Positions 12,428 to 25,207 of a stretch of 64,000 nt of DNA are shown in pieces. Source of the DNA: Serinus canaria (Eukaryota; Chordata; Aves; Passeriformes; Fringillidae); assembly GCF_022539315.1 (NCBI RefSeq), contig NC_066321.1, positions 8,498,824 to 8,562,823 on the forward strand, given 5' to 3'. Under the pieces are notes generated by a model. That model was not told where the DNA came from, did not search any database, and saw only the letters and a program-made list of their open reading frames with translations. Position 1 is the first letter of the stretch. Each line of letters starts with the position of its first letter. Position numbers and translations under genes: made by a program.

Positions 12428-13923
12428 GCAAGGGGCAAATGTGAAGAGAAAAGGGGTATGTTACAAGATGTTATATGTCTGTCTTTTTTAAGAGTTCCCA
12501 TCCATTCACTTCTCCTTTATTTTAGTAGCATACCTCATATTTGAAGTTACCATAAGGAAAGAGTCTGGAGTTTGGCTAGATCCATGATTATACACACAAA
12601 TAAAGAAAAAATTCAGTGCATGCTATTTCCTACTTCCTTTTTCCCTGGCTGTTTAGCTTTGGTGGGGACAATAACAGCATTGCAAGTGCAGGTGCAATAG
12701 GTCTGTGTAGTAGAACTGTTATATGTCTGCAGGATTTTTATTCCAAGGAATTGTATATTTCTACATGTGTTCTGCATTAAGGAAAAGGTTTCCAAGCTGG
12801 AGGCTCTGAAGTATTAATGCCTTAGATTGTAACCCAAAGAACATCTCATCTGACCCAGGAAATATTGAGAGGAGTTTTCTGGAGCAGGAATAGCATGACC
12901 CCTGAAAACAGGTATGGTCAGATATGGCTGCAGGGAGGTCAGTGCTACCTGCACTGGAGTCATTATCTAAACTGAAATCAAAACCTCTGGGTCAGCCTGA
13001 GAAGGAACCCCCGTAATGATATTTTAATGCATGCTTGGGAAAGTAGGAAAGGGGGGTAAATACACAAGGAAGTTCAAAGTCTGAACGACTTTCCTATCTG
13101 TTCTTCTAAATAAGGGACAGATTTTTCTCATTCAGTCAGGGCTTATGAGAATATCACCCACACTAAAAGAGACAGGCATATTATTTTCACTCTCTATTCC
13201 ACCAAATATGTAAAATGAAAAACAGGTGATTGCAGTGCATGTGTGTGCTTTTTTTCTTTTTTTTTTTTCCTTTTGGGGGGCAAGGAAACTTTTGATCTTC
13301 AGTCTGTACAGAAGCATCCCAACTTTAAAAAAGAGCACTGTCAGATTTATTGTAGCACTGAAAAGTACAGATATTATGCTTACCATTACTCAGTGACCTC
13401 TTTAGGCTTGCCATCATGGTCCAAGATTTATTGCCTTCTGCGTTTAAAATGCAAAAGGATATGTCCTGTTAATATTTCTGGGTTTGCTGGGAAGCAATAA
13501 CTTCCTGTTTGCTAGTATCACAGGTAAGGAAGACACAAACCACAAGTGCCAACACTATGTAATTTTTTTGGTCCTGAGTCCCTAATTTCTCAGTCATCTG
13601 ATGTGTTCTGTCAAAATGCAGCCTGAAAGTCTAGACCAAGAGATATCTATGATAGAAAGTGTACATCAGTATTTCAAACCCTCTAAATTTATTCTAGCCA
13701 TTTGACAGTTGCTTGGAGATACAATCTCAATTTTTTTGCAGTAGCCCCTTCAAGTGGATATTTATGGCAGATACAACTGTAATTATTTACCTGTAACAAA
13801 GTCCAGGTCTGCCTGCTCCAGGTGATACAGACAACAGAAGGACACAGAGAAAATATTAATCTTCTTTCTGTCTAGATTTTGACCTTTTGCACCCAGCTTC
13901 TTAGCCATGGAAATGGAGATGTG

Positions 13924-13943
13924 TTTTTTTTTTTTTTTTTTTT
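13924..13943. repeat. Poly-T tract (20 nt)
   Basis: An uninterrupted run of twenty T residues on the plus strand. It could be the complement of a poly-A tail of a decayed retrocopy, but no recognisable retrocopy body abuts it, so it is annotated as a simple mononucleotide tract. Confidence 0.9.
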
Positions 13944-16383
13944 GTTTACAAGTTTTGTTTCCTTATTCCACCAGCCTGTCAGTTATCAGTGTCAGTGCCT
14001 AAATGACAGGGTCTGAGGGTGCTTCCCTGCCTTACATTTGGTGTTCCTACTTGCTTGCACTAAAAAAATGCTGGAGTTAAATGGGACCATTCATATGAGC
14101 TAAGGCAAATACTGAGTGAGAAAGCTGAACATTTTGGGAGGTGAACTTCTTATCAGTGTAATTCTTCTTTTTATGTAGATGTGGTTTATTTGAATAAAAA
14201 GAAGTGAGAGAAAAGAATGACAGAGGAAATAACTGAACCACAAATAATGGAAATCAGTTTCTCATTTTGGTAAAGACACTAAATCTGTGCCTGCTTCTTA
14301 AAGGATAAATAACCCTGTAGATTCAGTCAGGACTATTAATGTCAGGCATGTGATGAAGAAACTGAATGAATCAGAGGCACAGACACTAACAGTATTTATA
14401 TACATTTAAAATGTAACAGCAATAAAACAACATTTTGTCCACTGCATCATGTGAAGCAATGAGAGGGAAGAATGGGAGCACCAAATTCTAGTTTGCTTCT
14501 ATTCCTTCAGCAGAATCAGAGCGTGTTGGGGCTGGCTGAGTCCCCATGGTACACAGAAAAGCCTCTGCTGGTGCCACTGTGGCATATCTCGTGTGCCTGG
14601 GCAGGGCCAGCCCTGGCACTGCTCTCAGAACTGCTCTTCCCATGGTTTCTAGGGCTGCTCAGTGAATGCACCACTCAAAATTAAATGACTCCAGAATAGA
14701 GAAAGTATAGAAAATTCTCCTTCTACTTGCAAAACATTTCTAAGAGAGCTTAAATACATGCACTATTTTTCTCTAATATATGTCAAGTGAAAATGTATTT
14801 CTCTTTGCTGGTGGTTTGGTTTGGTTTTTCATGTGAGATTGTTCATCTTTGACTTTCATACCATTAATTTAAAGTTCAGTATATTTTTCCACATTATCTG
14901 TAATTTGATCAGCCCCTATTACATAACTTCTAATAATCTGCATTCTCATATTTTGGTATAAAAGCTCAGAGATATTCAGAATCAGAGTAAATCATTTGAG
15001 AGCAAATTTCACTGGAACAGGCATATTATCACTAGCAGCACTTAGGTCAGTAATCCAAGCATTGCTGAATGCTCGAGTTACATTTGAAACGTGAAAATAT
15101 TCATGTGAGCAATAAGTAATAATACTGTTCTAAATCACTGTTGGTTCTTATCTGTGTAGCTACTACATCTTGGCTTAGTTTTGTTTTTCAAATGTATTCC
15201 ACTTCTATAGACATTTCAACTAGCTTTTGTGAAGCAAGAAAAAAAACCCAATTCTGTGTTATTTCAATAAAGACAACACAGTCACCTGATGGATGAATTT
15301 AATCTTTCAAAGCAAATACCACTAATTTATTTATAGCAAATTCTTTAAAATTTGTTGAAAATTTATTATACATTTGCCATCTATTAGTTAATGTGCAAGA
15401 TTACTAAGAGCTGGTTCCTCTGCTCTTTCGTTCACTGGAAATGTCATTTAAACCAAAAGGCAGCTGTTTAGAAGAGTTTTTCAACACCCAGTATCCCCAA
15501 AGTTAAGAAATAGATCCCAAAAATCATTTGGTCATTTTTATTTTCCAATAAAAGGCCCTGCTGCCTAAAGTTGCAATAACTTGTCTGTCTGTAGACCAGC
15601 AGGATTTTTGCAGCAGGCTGGATGTGGAACTTACAGGAATTACAGATAGTGCCTTTTAATTAAGTCACCAAGCTAAATTGGTTTGCACAAGTCATCCTAG
15701 TCTGCAAAGAGATTTTAGGAAAACTGTCTGCCTTTCCCACTACTCATTCTCAAGAGCAACCAGTCTGAATCCTTCCCAGTCTGCATCCATCCCACATCCC
15801 AGGGAATAAAACAGACTCTTTAGGTGCATCTCTAAGAATAAACATATTTATATATATGCATTACAATTGCCTTGGACATCAAACATGATTTCTCCCCCAA
15901 GTGCAGAGGATGTGGATCCAGTGCAGGCAGTGTTTCCACACTTTTATCCCTGCTCTGTTTCCAGCTGCACAGGGATATGGAATTTCATTCCACTTCTGGT
16001 ATGCAGCCTGAGCTCCTGAAAGCTACGATGAGATGTTCATCTTTACTGAACTCATTTCAGCAATGTGTCCACTGCTTTGAACAATTTGACACACAGAGAT
16101 GCTTTTTACAAGTTGATTTTTGCTGCTTTCTTTTTGTTGACATGATTCACTTGTCAGGATATGTACTTGGGCTTTCAGCGCCTCTTCCCAAGTGGAGACT
16201 GCATATCTTCATTCTGGCAGTTTCTGGATTCCATCTCAAAATGGAACTACTGTACTTTGTTGCCTTCATTGCTGGAATCTCTGGAGATGATTTTTTATTG
16301 CAGTTTGGGGGGAGGAGGAGGTTAGTGATTTGGCAACAGCCCTGCAGCTGTGACCCAAAACTTCCTATTTTGCTCTTTATTTT

Positions 16384-16405
16384 TATAATAATGTGCATTA
16401 TTATA
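16384..16405. repeat. AT-rich inverted repeat, 10-bp arms, 2-nt spacer
   Basis: TATAATAATG (16384-16393) and CATTATTATA (16396-16405) are exact reverse complements separated by TG. The near-continuous symmetry and AT-richness make cruciform extrusion or a tight RNA hairpin possible. It lies inside the window's longest open frame, which argues against that frame being selected as protein. Confidence 0.75.
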
Positions 16406-19400
16406 GTATCCAGAAGTCCAGCTCCCAGCCCTAAGACATGATGACAGCAGATACAATTAAAAGCAGCACTTTGAAAAATGCACATACTAAAATTTGACAG
16501 GACCAAGCTTGTTTGCAAACTTACATACAGCTTGTTGAAATTGACTGGAATAAAAATATATTTTAAATTAAAATGAGCTGGTTCAGATCTGACTCTACAG
16601 GTTTTGGATGGTGTTAGGGAACCAGAAGAAACTTGGTGATTCATTTGTGCTCAGACTTTCTAAATTAGTGCCCAAGAAATATGTGCACATAGCTCAAAGG
16701 CAAAGCAAAAGCAGAGTTCGACTGCATTTCCAAGATCCTGATTTTTATGAATATTCACAAAGCTTTGGGCAGAAATGCCTTCAAATGACCTGGTTTATTC
16801 TCCTGAGTATCACATTCAATTGAATTTCATCCAGTTCCTCTTCCATTGAGACCAATCACTTGGGCCTGATGAAAGGGTTTTTTTTTGTTTTTTTGATGGA
16901 ATATAGTTTTATTTTGTGGACATCAGAAATGAAGAATCCCTCAGTTCTCATGGCTTTCACTGCCAAGAAGTTTTGTCTGTTTGGGGGGTTTTTATTACCA
17001 GTAGTATTGTCTGATATGCTTTTAAAATCATCAGTCTTTCATTCTTCTCTTGGAGTTTCCCCAAAGGTATTTTAAGTATTATGACTAAGTGATTAGAATA
17101 CCTAAAAGTGTGCCTCAAATTGTTGACTCTCAGCATTTTTTTCTAGGCCTTGAATAGATTTTAAACATCTTTCTTCTGTAACCAGTTAATTTTTTAACAT
17201 CCTTTGAAAAATATGGAGCTATAGGCTCCAAAGGCATGAGGCAATATTTTGCAGGTCCCATTGCATTGCCTTTCTAGTTAAAATGTTTTACAGCTGCCTT
17301 TCCTAATCACTGCAAAGAAGCACAGCCTTCTCCTGACTGTTGTTAGCTTGCTTACCTCAGGACTGCAGCAGCCCTCTCTGACACAGGTTTTACTGGCAGC
17401 TCAGGTGCAGTTGTTGATGTGTTATTATCCAAGAAACTTCTCAGAATGCCCACTTTCCACTATATCAGTCCTTATTTGTCAAAACCTGGCCTTCAGTTCT
17501 GGTCCTTGAATGTCTCTTCTTGCCTTTGGATCTGCTGATGTGAGCTTTATTTGGATTTCCCTGGTGTTGATTCCTCCAAGTGACCACCTTCTCCTTACAT
17601 CATCAACCATTCCACCAACGTCTGCAATAATCTGTGCACTTTATCAGAAAATATTTTTGTTTTATTTATCCTCAAAAGCTTGATGAAAAGGTCTTACATG
17701 TATTGGTAGAAATTATTCCTGAGAAGAACCTATAAAATATTCTTGTGCAGTGGTGGCTAAGTATTGTTTTTTATTTTCAGGGCTCTGAGTATGCACCTTA
17801 CTATGTCAGAGCAAACTCATGCTCAGCCTCCTGTAATTCCAGCTGATATTCCTGAGATGTTCATATGGGTGATTCAAGACAACCTAGAACAAGAGCTTAG
17901 AGCACACTCCTGTTGCCTGTTCAGTGTCTGTGCTGTGATTTCAGGGCAGCTCAGCCATCCCTTGTTCCAGTGGGTTCCCAGCAATGATTATGTTCCGCGC
18001 CAGAAGGTATTTCCTTGTGTGAGTCAAACATTTCTTCTAGACTGAATGAGCACATTGAGCTCTGGTGTTCAGAGGAAGAGCAAATTTTAGAGCTGCAGAA
18101 GGAATTTTGTTTGTTAAAAACTCAAGACTTGTTGTAATAAACTTACTTGAATACATCCTGGTGCATATCCCACAAATTTGGGGATATGAAAGGCCCAGAG
18201 GCTGAGTGCAGACCTACCTCTAATGTTAATCTTACAGAGGGGGTCAATTACTTATATATCACAAGGGATTTCTGGTATCTCCTGTCAGTGCAGGGTCTGC
18301 CCAACTTCTCTTTAAAACCCATACCAGCAAATCTCTGGGTAACCTTCACAAATTCTCATTACTTTAGAACTCCACATACTGTAAGAGCATTTGATTTTGA
18401 TTACCATTACGATTCTGGTTTGGGAAATTTACTTCTTTGGGGGTATTTACTGCCTCATTCCCTTCAAGTCTTTTGTGGGCAGGGAGGTGGAGGAAGGAAC
18501 AGAAATCTTGAATTGTGGCCCAGAGAAACCCAGTCTGCTGGAATAGTAAGGCTGCCTTCAAACACAAGATCAGACTCATGAAAAAAGATCTCAATGAAAA
18601 GTTTTATCTCAAGTAATGGAGTTATGATGAGAAAGACTTACTACAGCTTGAGTTAGAGGACATGGAGTGTTGGGTTTTTTTATCAAAAAAATTCCCCAAA
18701 ATCAAAACAGCTGTATTTCAGCCAGCCATAGAATAGTAGCATAGAAGCACTTGTGCCAGATAAATACATAAAGTGTGGTGAGCCACAGAAATAAAATATA
18801 AGTGGGTAGCAACAAGTGATGTTTACATAGAGACTTGCCTTCTGGAAAGGGGTACAACCCAGCCTGGGAAAAAAAAAATAAAATGGGAGGTTTTGAGTAG
18901 CTACAGATTATTAATAACAAAAACACCCAAAAAAACCCCCACCAAAACCTTAAGGAAATGAGAAGCTTAGGCAAATGAGCTGAAAATGGAGAGAGAGTTC
19001 ATTAAGTATCATAAGAGAAGCCCTGTCTTTCCAGCACAATGTTAAACCACATAAAATGCTGTGAATAGGGCTTTAGGAATTTCTCTATTTGAACTTTAAG
19101 ATTACTAAATAGCTGTGCCTAGCTTGCAAATGTTTTTCTGGTTTAACACTCACAGTTCAGAGATGTAACGTTTCTCTGGTAAAAATCAGCTGCTATCCAC
19201 AGCTATGCTGTGATGTGCAGATTCGTATTCAAAATCAGAATTAGGTCTGAAATTTTTTCCTCAGAAAATAATAAAATTGCTGAGTCTGAATTAAGATGCT
19301 TTCAGTTGGTTTTTGTTCCCATGAAGACCATTCTTCTTTGCTATGTGAACAATGTAGAAGAGTCTGAGGCTGATTTTCTAGCTTTAGTTACTTAGACTAA

Positions 19401-19870
19401 AATCGGGTCAAGGCCCATACTTTAGTCTTGATTTGGAAGTTTAGATCTGATTCTAAAGAGTATTTAAAACCCTTGAATAAATGTCCCTGGATTAAAAAAT
19501 AAATGAATAAACAAAACACTGAAATCTGTGTTTTTCTAGGAAGATGTTTCCTCCAGGCAGGCATTTTCTTCAGGAAGTCTTAGGTGCTCAACATCTTTTC
19601 TGAATTTTAGTCTTTCAAGTGCTGACTACTTTCCAGGCAGACACAGAGCTTGCAGCTAAATTGGAGTATGGAAGTACTGGTGTTCCCATGAGCATATTTT
19701 ATACCATATAGCCCTTCCAGTGAGGACAAAAAGAATTGTTCATGTGCTAATAATTAAACATGCTCTTGATTTATTTTTGCTAGACCTAAATTTGACATTT
19801 TTGCAGAACTGAGAGCAGAATTTGGCCCACTGTATTGAGATGTTTCTTTCAAACAGATTCTTTCATTTTC

Positions 19871-19875
<5 letters not shown>

Positions 19876-19901
<26 letters not shown>
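19876..19901. repeat. Poly-T tract (26 nt)
   Basis: The longest pure mononucleotide run in the window, preceded by a pyrimidine-rich stretch (tttcattttctcctc). It is likely length-variable between individuals and error-prone in sequencing. Confidence 0.9.
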
Positions 19902-21369
19902 GCAACTGAATGAGGAATCACCCTTGAAGTTAAATAGAAGGAGTAATATTTTTATAGTTTAGGTTTGCACTGAACATTTAATGCAGGTAAGTCAACAAGT
20001 GGTGGTCTGTGTTGAGAAATTGGGTTTCAGGGTTTTTTGCAGTGGATAACTAGAAGGAAAGAAAGAAGTCAGTGTAACTGTCCTAGAATTATCAACAAAC
20101 TGGAGGGGAAAAAGCATTAACAGAGCAGTAGAGTAATTGCTCTTCCACTAAGAAGTAGGAAATGGGCTCTAGTGTGCTTCTTAGCTAAAAGGCCACTCTG
20201 TGAAAAATGTCATTGTAGGGTGCACCCTTGAGTCCAGATCAAATTTGTGTATTTTAATGGTGAAAAGATTATTTTTCTCTCCAGCAATGCTGCCAGCTAA
20301 TCCTGCACGTGAAAGTTGAGCTGCACCCTGTCTGATTCACACTTCATCACCTGGAGCAGGGACTGGGCAGCTGGAGCAGGCTTTTGTTGGTGATGGAAGA
20401 GAGTCTTGCTCCTCCTCCATTAGCTGGGCTGTGCTATGCTAAGTACAGTAGTAAAAACTTATTTTTTTCAGGAAATTCAGTAGATATGGTTTGAATGAGT
20501 GCTCATATTGAATGGATCTGTTGAGTCAGTGTGTTACTAACTACAGCTGCACTTTCACTCAAAGCCACAGCCTAAGGCCAGCTCTGGGTTTGACTCTGGG
20601 AACTCAAAGGGTCAATAAAACAACTCCCTTCTAAGCTCTAGGAGATGGACAGGAAAAGTCAGTAACAGCAGGAGGAACCCCTGCATTCTCATTCATAAGG
20701 AAGAGATGTGTGGTAAGATCCAGTCACCTCCTGAAATCAGGGAAGGCCAGAGTTAATTTCCACTGTAAAGACTCCCATTGAACTCACTCAGTCTGGATCA
20801 GATCCTGAGTGGAAGCAATTCATCCTCTGACTGCAGGTCAGCTTTACAGCTGGGCAATGCTTCACTTGTGCTCTCCTGTTTGGAATTTCCATGTTTACCT
20901 TGTGCTGAGCTGGCAGCAAGGGGCTGGGTTTCATTCAGGCTCCAGCACATTTCTTTCATCACTCAGGCACAAACCCCTATCAGCTCTTGGGCACAAAACA
21001 CAGCAACAGGAGCCTGGTCAGCAGGAGCAGAATAAGATACTCAGTGCCCAGACTGGGCACCCCAAAACCGATGAAAAAATTTCTGACAAAAGGACAAACT
21101 CTTCAATTTGCAGCTGGTTGGCTGAGAAAGTGGATGTGATTGAGAGCTTCATGTCTAGGCATGGATAAAGATCATAAAATAGATGACAGATGGCTAATCA
21201 GACTTTAATATAAAGTTTAGGTGGTTAGACTGATCACAGTTTAGAGGTTTTTTTTATACTTACTTTTTAAAGAGACCATGTAGAATAATTATGTACTCCA
21301 ACTTTGTTTTGATTTGTTCTCAAATATGTATTTTGTGTTGCCTCTTTCTAAAAATTCCCAAACATCACC

Positions 21370-21388
21370 AAAAAAAAAAAAAAAAAAA
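21370..21388. repeat. Poly-A tract (19 nt)
   Basis: A pure A-run followed by a C/A-rich stretch. No retrocopy body or polyadenylation signal directly upstream is recognised. Confidence 0.9.
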
Positions 21389-23384
21389 CCCACCAAAAAA
21401 GACATTAAACCATTGAAAGAGAACTCTATATTGCAACATTTTACAATACCACATATGGACAGCAGCAGAAGCATCAACAAAAATTTCCTATGGTCTTACT
21501 GACTTTGCAGATCTCTGTGAGAATACCATCAATTTTTAACAACTTCCACAAGCCTGTTCATATGAATAGACCCACAAGCTGCTAGAACGACACAATTTAC
21601 ATGTTCTGTGAAGTTACAGAACAAAATCTTCAGTTTACAAAGAGGTAAAACTAGTGAAAATAAAAGCTGTAAGAAGGCTATGCCTTTCTTACTCTCTGTT
21701 AAGAATTGGGAAATATCCTTGTGTTGTGGCTGAAGGGAATTTTTCTACTGAAGGAATAGAGCTCCAGCTTGGTGGGTCAACTTCAGCAATGGATTCAATG
21801 CATTTCTCATTTGCTGTTTGCTGAAGTATTTTCCTGTGCCAGTGCCTGGATGAAGCAGTTTTTCCATAGACTGGACACTATGTCACATTTCGGTAAAAGC
21901 AAAAGATATCCTCATTAGAGGGTAGGCTTGATTCACAACACAGTTGTAGTTTGTAGTACCTAATATCTCCTTAAAAGACCAGGTTGAGGAATTTTTCTTT
22001 TCAAAATGTTGAATAAGATATTTATCTCAACAGTGTCCCTTATAATCAAAGCCCTTGATTAGAGGTTCTCATCATGAAAGACCAGTAGCTGCTGCAATTA
22101 AATATATAATACTTCTGCTCCTGTTACAATTTAGGCTTTTTTTTTCCTTAGGAAACATCCTTATCTGATATAGAGTTTGAGGGACAGTAACTTATCTTTC
22201 TCTTCCCTTCCCCCTTTTCCTGAAAAACGTTTCCTCAGTCTCACTGTCCATTCACTGAAGGAATTTTGATAATACTTTGTACCAGTCACTTGCCAACTAT
22301 TTTGGGGGAAAAAATGAAAAAGAACAACAAACTAGCCAAAACATGTTTATGCTTGTTTTGCAATTAGAGGCACAAAAAAAAAAAGATAATGATCAAGAGG
22401 AAATGTCAAAGAATCACTGACTTTGAACTACTATGTAAAAAATATGAATGAGGATGATCTGGAGAGTAAAGTGAGCCCTTCTGGCATGGCTCAGTGGGGA
22501 GGTGACACTGTTTGAATCAGCACTGTCTGCACAGGGGATCTCAGTACATATGGGACTAACTCTTAGAGAAGGCATTGAATTTAGGCCCTACAAACTCCAG
22601 ATCTGGTAAATCTTATGCACTTAGAAATACTCCCAAGAGCAGTTGCCTGAGTTATAATGGATGTAGAGCCCCTGAGCTGGTTGGGTGGGAAATGAGTGCC
22701 CCTGCACTGATCCCTGCAGCAGCTTCCTGACAGCTGCTGGGGAATCTGGCAGCAAAGCCCAAAGCTGAACATCAGCCATAGGTGATGTCCAGTTTAAGTT
22801 CATGCCTACTTGAAATGGTGAGCAGACATTTACTTATCTTCACTTACTTGTGTGAGAAACAAACAGGACACCTAATTCTAGACTGTTCTAGTGACTTTAA
22901 TATTTCTAATCCAACTGAATTTTTCTTTTATTTATGGTGAGATAGGGGGAGAGTGGAAGCAGAGATATTTTCTTTATCCTGATGTTATTTTTTTGGTTGC
23001 AGGGCAGAAAATGAAAGTTCTGACATTGTGGCAGTAAAAGCTGACCATTATCCTGGAACCAGAGAGCCCATGTTCACTGTGGTCTGAGCTACTCATGTAA
23101 AGGAGGAGTGGGGGAATTAATTCATTTAATTATCTTACCCATCAGAAAAAAAAAAAAAACCAAAACAACCTAACAATCACTGCAAAGTAGTTGGAAAAAT
23201 GTGAGATGTATTTTTATTCCCTTGAATATTCACATCTATTAGAGTCTAACATTCTCAAACTTACAGATAACTCCAATTACTGCCCAATGCAATTCCAGAT
23301 GGAAAACACAATCTGGAGAGGTAAAATGTCCTTTAAAATACAGGAAAAGGAGCATCATTTGGACTCAGAAATTTGTAAAGAAAT

Positions 23385-23702
23385 AAGAGAGGAGAGGAGA
23401 GGAGAGGAGAGGAGAGGAGAGGAGTAGGAGAGGAGAGGAGAGGAGAGGAGAGGAGAGGAGAGGAGAGGAGAGCGAGAGGAGAGGAGAGGAGAGGAGAGGA
23501 GAGGAGAGGAGAGGAGAGGAGAGGAGAGGAGAGGAGAGGAGACGGAGAGGAGAGGAGAGGAGAGGAGAGGAGAGGAGAGGAGAGGAGAGGAGAGGAGAGG
23601 AGAGGAGAGGAGAGGAGAGGAGAGGAGAGGAGCGGAGAGGAGAGGAGAGGAGAGGAGAGGAGAGGAGAGGAGAGGAGAGGAGAGGAGAGGAGAGGAGAGG
23701 AG
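23385..23702. repeat. AGGAG pentanucleotide tandem array (about 63 units)
   Basis: Roughly 318 bases of the five-base unit AGGAG (equivalently GGAGA) on the plus strand, CTCCT on the minus strand. The array is nearly pure. I see three single-base insertions (T at 23425, C at 23473, C at 23543) and one A-to-C substitution (23633). The purine-only strand is also mirror-symmetric, which is the known requirement for intramolecular triplex (H-DNA), and it carries regularly spaced GG doublets. Neither strand's unit contains stop codons in most frames, so open frames of 117 and 125 codons encoding Leu/Ser/Pro repeats run across it. Those are artefacts of the repeat, not genes. Confidence 0.97.
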
Positions 23703-25142
23703 TGGCACTAAATTTTATTGTCTTATCAGGCTTTGCAGTCACAAATTATTTGATTTCCCATAAGACCAGGATTGTGCCTACATTCAGGAGATAACTCATG
23801 AATCTATTGCAATCACAGGCAGCTTTGTGAGATACAGATAATTTTGTAGAAGAATACATGAATATGGGTGCATATGTGTATGTAAGAAAGACATGTGGGT
23901 CTTTCCAGGATGTATATGTGTATAGATATTTAAACTCAGTCCTCAATGGAAAATTTTTGACGGAATTAGCGATACAGATGCACAAGAAGTATCTAGTCCA
24001 AGTTTGCCTTCAGGGAATCTCAGAGGTTTCAATACCAATTTGTAGAGTTTGGCTGTTAGGTGTCAGAGAATCTTTTTCTGCCTCTGCCCACAAGGATCTG
24101 GGTTGAGGGCTGGGTGAGGTACCTGGAGCTGTTGGTGCCTCAGTTTATATGATTGACAAGCATTGGAAGCACACTGTCAGCAAATCCCCCAGTGTGCATT
24201 TTGCTTTCCCATCTCTCTGTGTGTGATCACCTCACAATGCTCAGAAGCTGTAAGGGGTGAGGCACTCAAATGCACTGCTGATAGCAAAGTTCACAAAACT
24301 GCAAAGCTGAATAATGTGGGTAACTGGATGGAAGAGATGGTGCTGTGGATTCCCTGAATTCATCAGAGACATTTGCAGTGAATCCACAGAGCCAGAATAA
24401 CACTACTGTGCAAGGCTGGCCCTTTAATTATGTTGATTACCCTAAGCCAGATTTTTGCTTGCAGACATATCCCTGCAGCCACACAAAGACTTTTGTCTAC
24501 AGTGACAAACCCTCTGCACAAGGATGTGCCTGGGCAGTGTTCACAGCAGGACCTGGCCCTAACTTTCTGTGCATACACTGAATGGCAGGTCAGCAGCCTG
24601 AGCACACGTGGGCCATGGAATGTGTGTGCCTGCCCCACTCAGTGCTTTGCTGCAGCTCCAGGCATTTGTGGACAGAGATGAGTAGTGCCTGTGCCTGTGC
24701 CAGCTAGGAGGATCTGTCCTTGCTGCTCCCACGGGGCCCAGGAAGGCAGGTTAAAAACTTGCATCAAACTTCAGGCATGGTATTTGTTCCACCACTCTAA
24801 TTTAAAATATCAGGTGATAACTTCCACACAGAACAATAAAGACTATGTCTGTATCTATGAAATCATAGTCGGTGTCCAAAACCCAGATATCTCTAAGGGA
24901 GAGAGACAGCAGATACAAAAGAAAATCTGTTTTGATTATCACACCTGATAAGCCTCATTGGTTCATCATGTCCAGCATCTGCACCGCTGAAACCTAATGA
25001 TCATGAGTGAAACCTTTCTCCCTGACCCATAATAAATTGTACTTGAAAGGTGATGAATTACTTTCTGCTTTTTGCATCTTGGACAAAAGGATTGTATCAC
25101 CCTTTTCTGCAAAGTCCTACAAAGGAACTAGTCCATTTTCCA

Positions 25143-25207
25143 TTAAAAAAAAAAAAAAAGGAAAGAAAAAAAAATAATAAGAAAAAAAATAGAAAAGAAA
25201 ACAAAAG
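25143..25207. repeat. A-rich low-complexity tract
   Basis: About 65 bases of A-runs broken by single G and T residues, starting with fifteen consecutive A. It could be the remnant tail of a retrocopy inserted on the plus strand, but the upstream sequence is not recognisable as a SINE, LINE or processed gene. Confidence 0.8.

Larger units (their letters stand above)
12431..23384. other. Non-coding stretch with mononucleotide tracts
   Basis: No gene is recognised. The longest open frame of the window lies here (15872-16441, plus strand, 189 codons). It has no recognisable domain, overlaps a 165-codon frame on the opposite strand (16147-16644), and lacks features that would raise it above chance. 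Simple tracts include poly-T near 13250-13270, 13924-13943 and 19876-19901, poly-A at 21370-21388 and 23146-23159, and a GAAA run near 20055-20070. A perfect-armed AT-rich inverted repeat sits at 16384-16405. No other structure was seen. Confidence 0.65.

Noticed and set aside
19450..19520. 'aataaatg…aataaatgaataaac' stretch resembling an L2 LINE tail
   Set aside because: The similarity is limited to a low-complexity AT-rich motif, with no upstream L2 sequence recognised.
23355..23742. Two minus-strand open frames of 117 and 125 codons encoding Leu/Ser/Pro repeats
   Set aside because: They are translations of the CTCCT pentamer array, which has no stop codon in these frames. No conserved start context or flanking coding sequence exists.
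24685..24703. Short GTGCCT triplet repeat
   Set aside because: Only about three copies, with no wider context. It is below what I would call a microsatellite.
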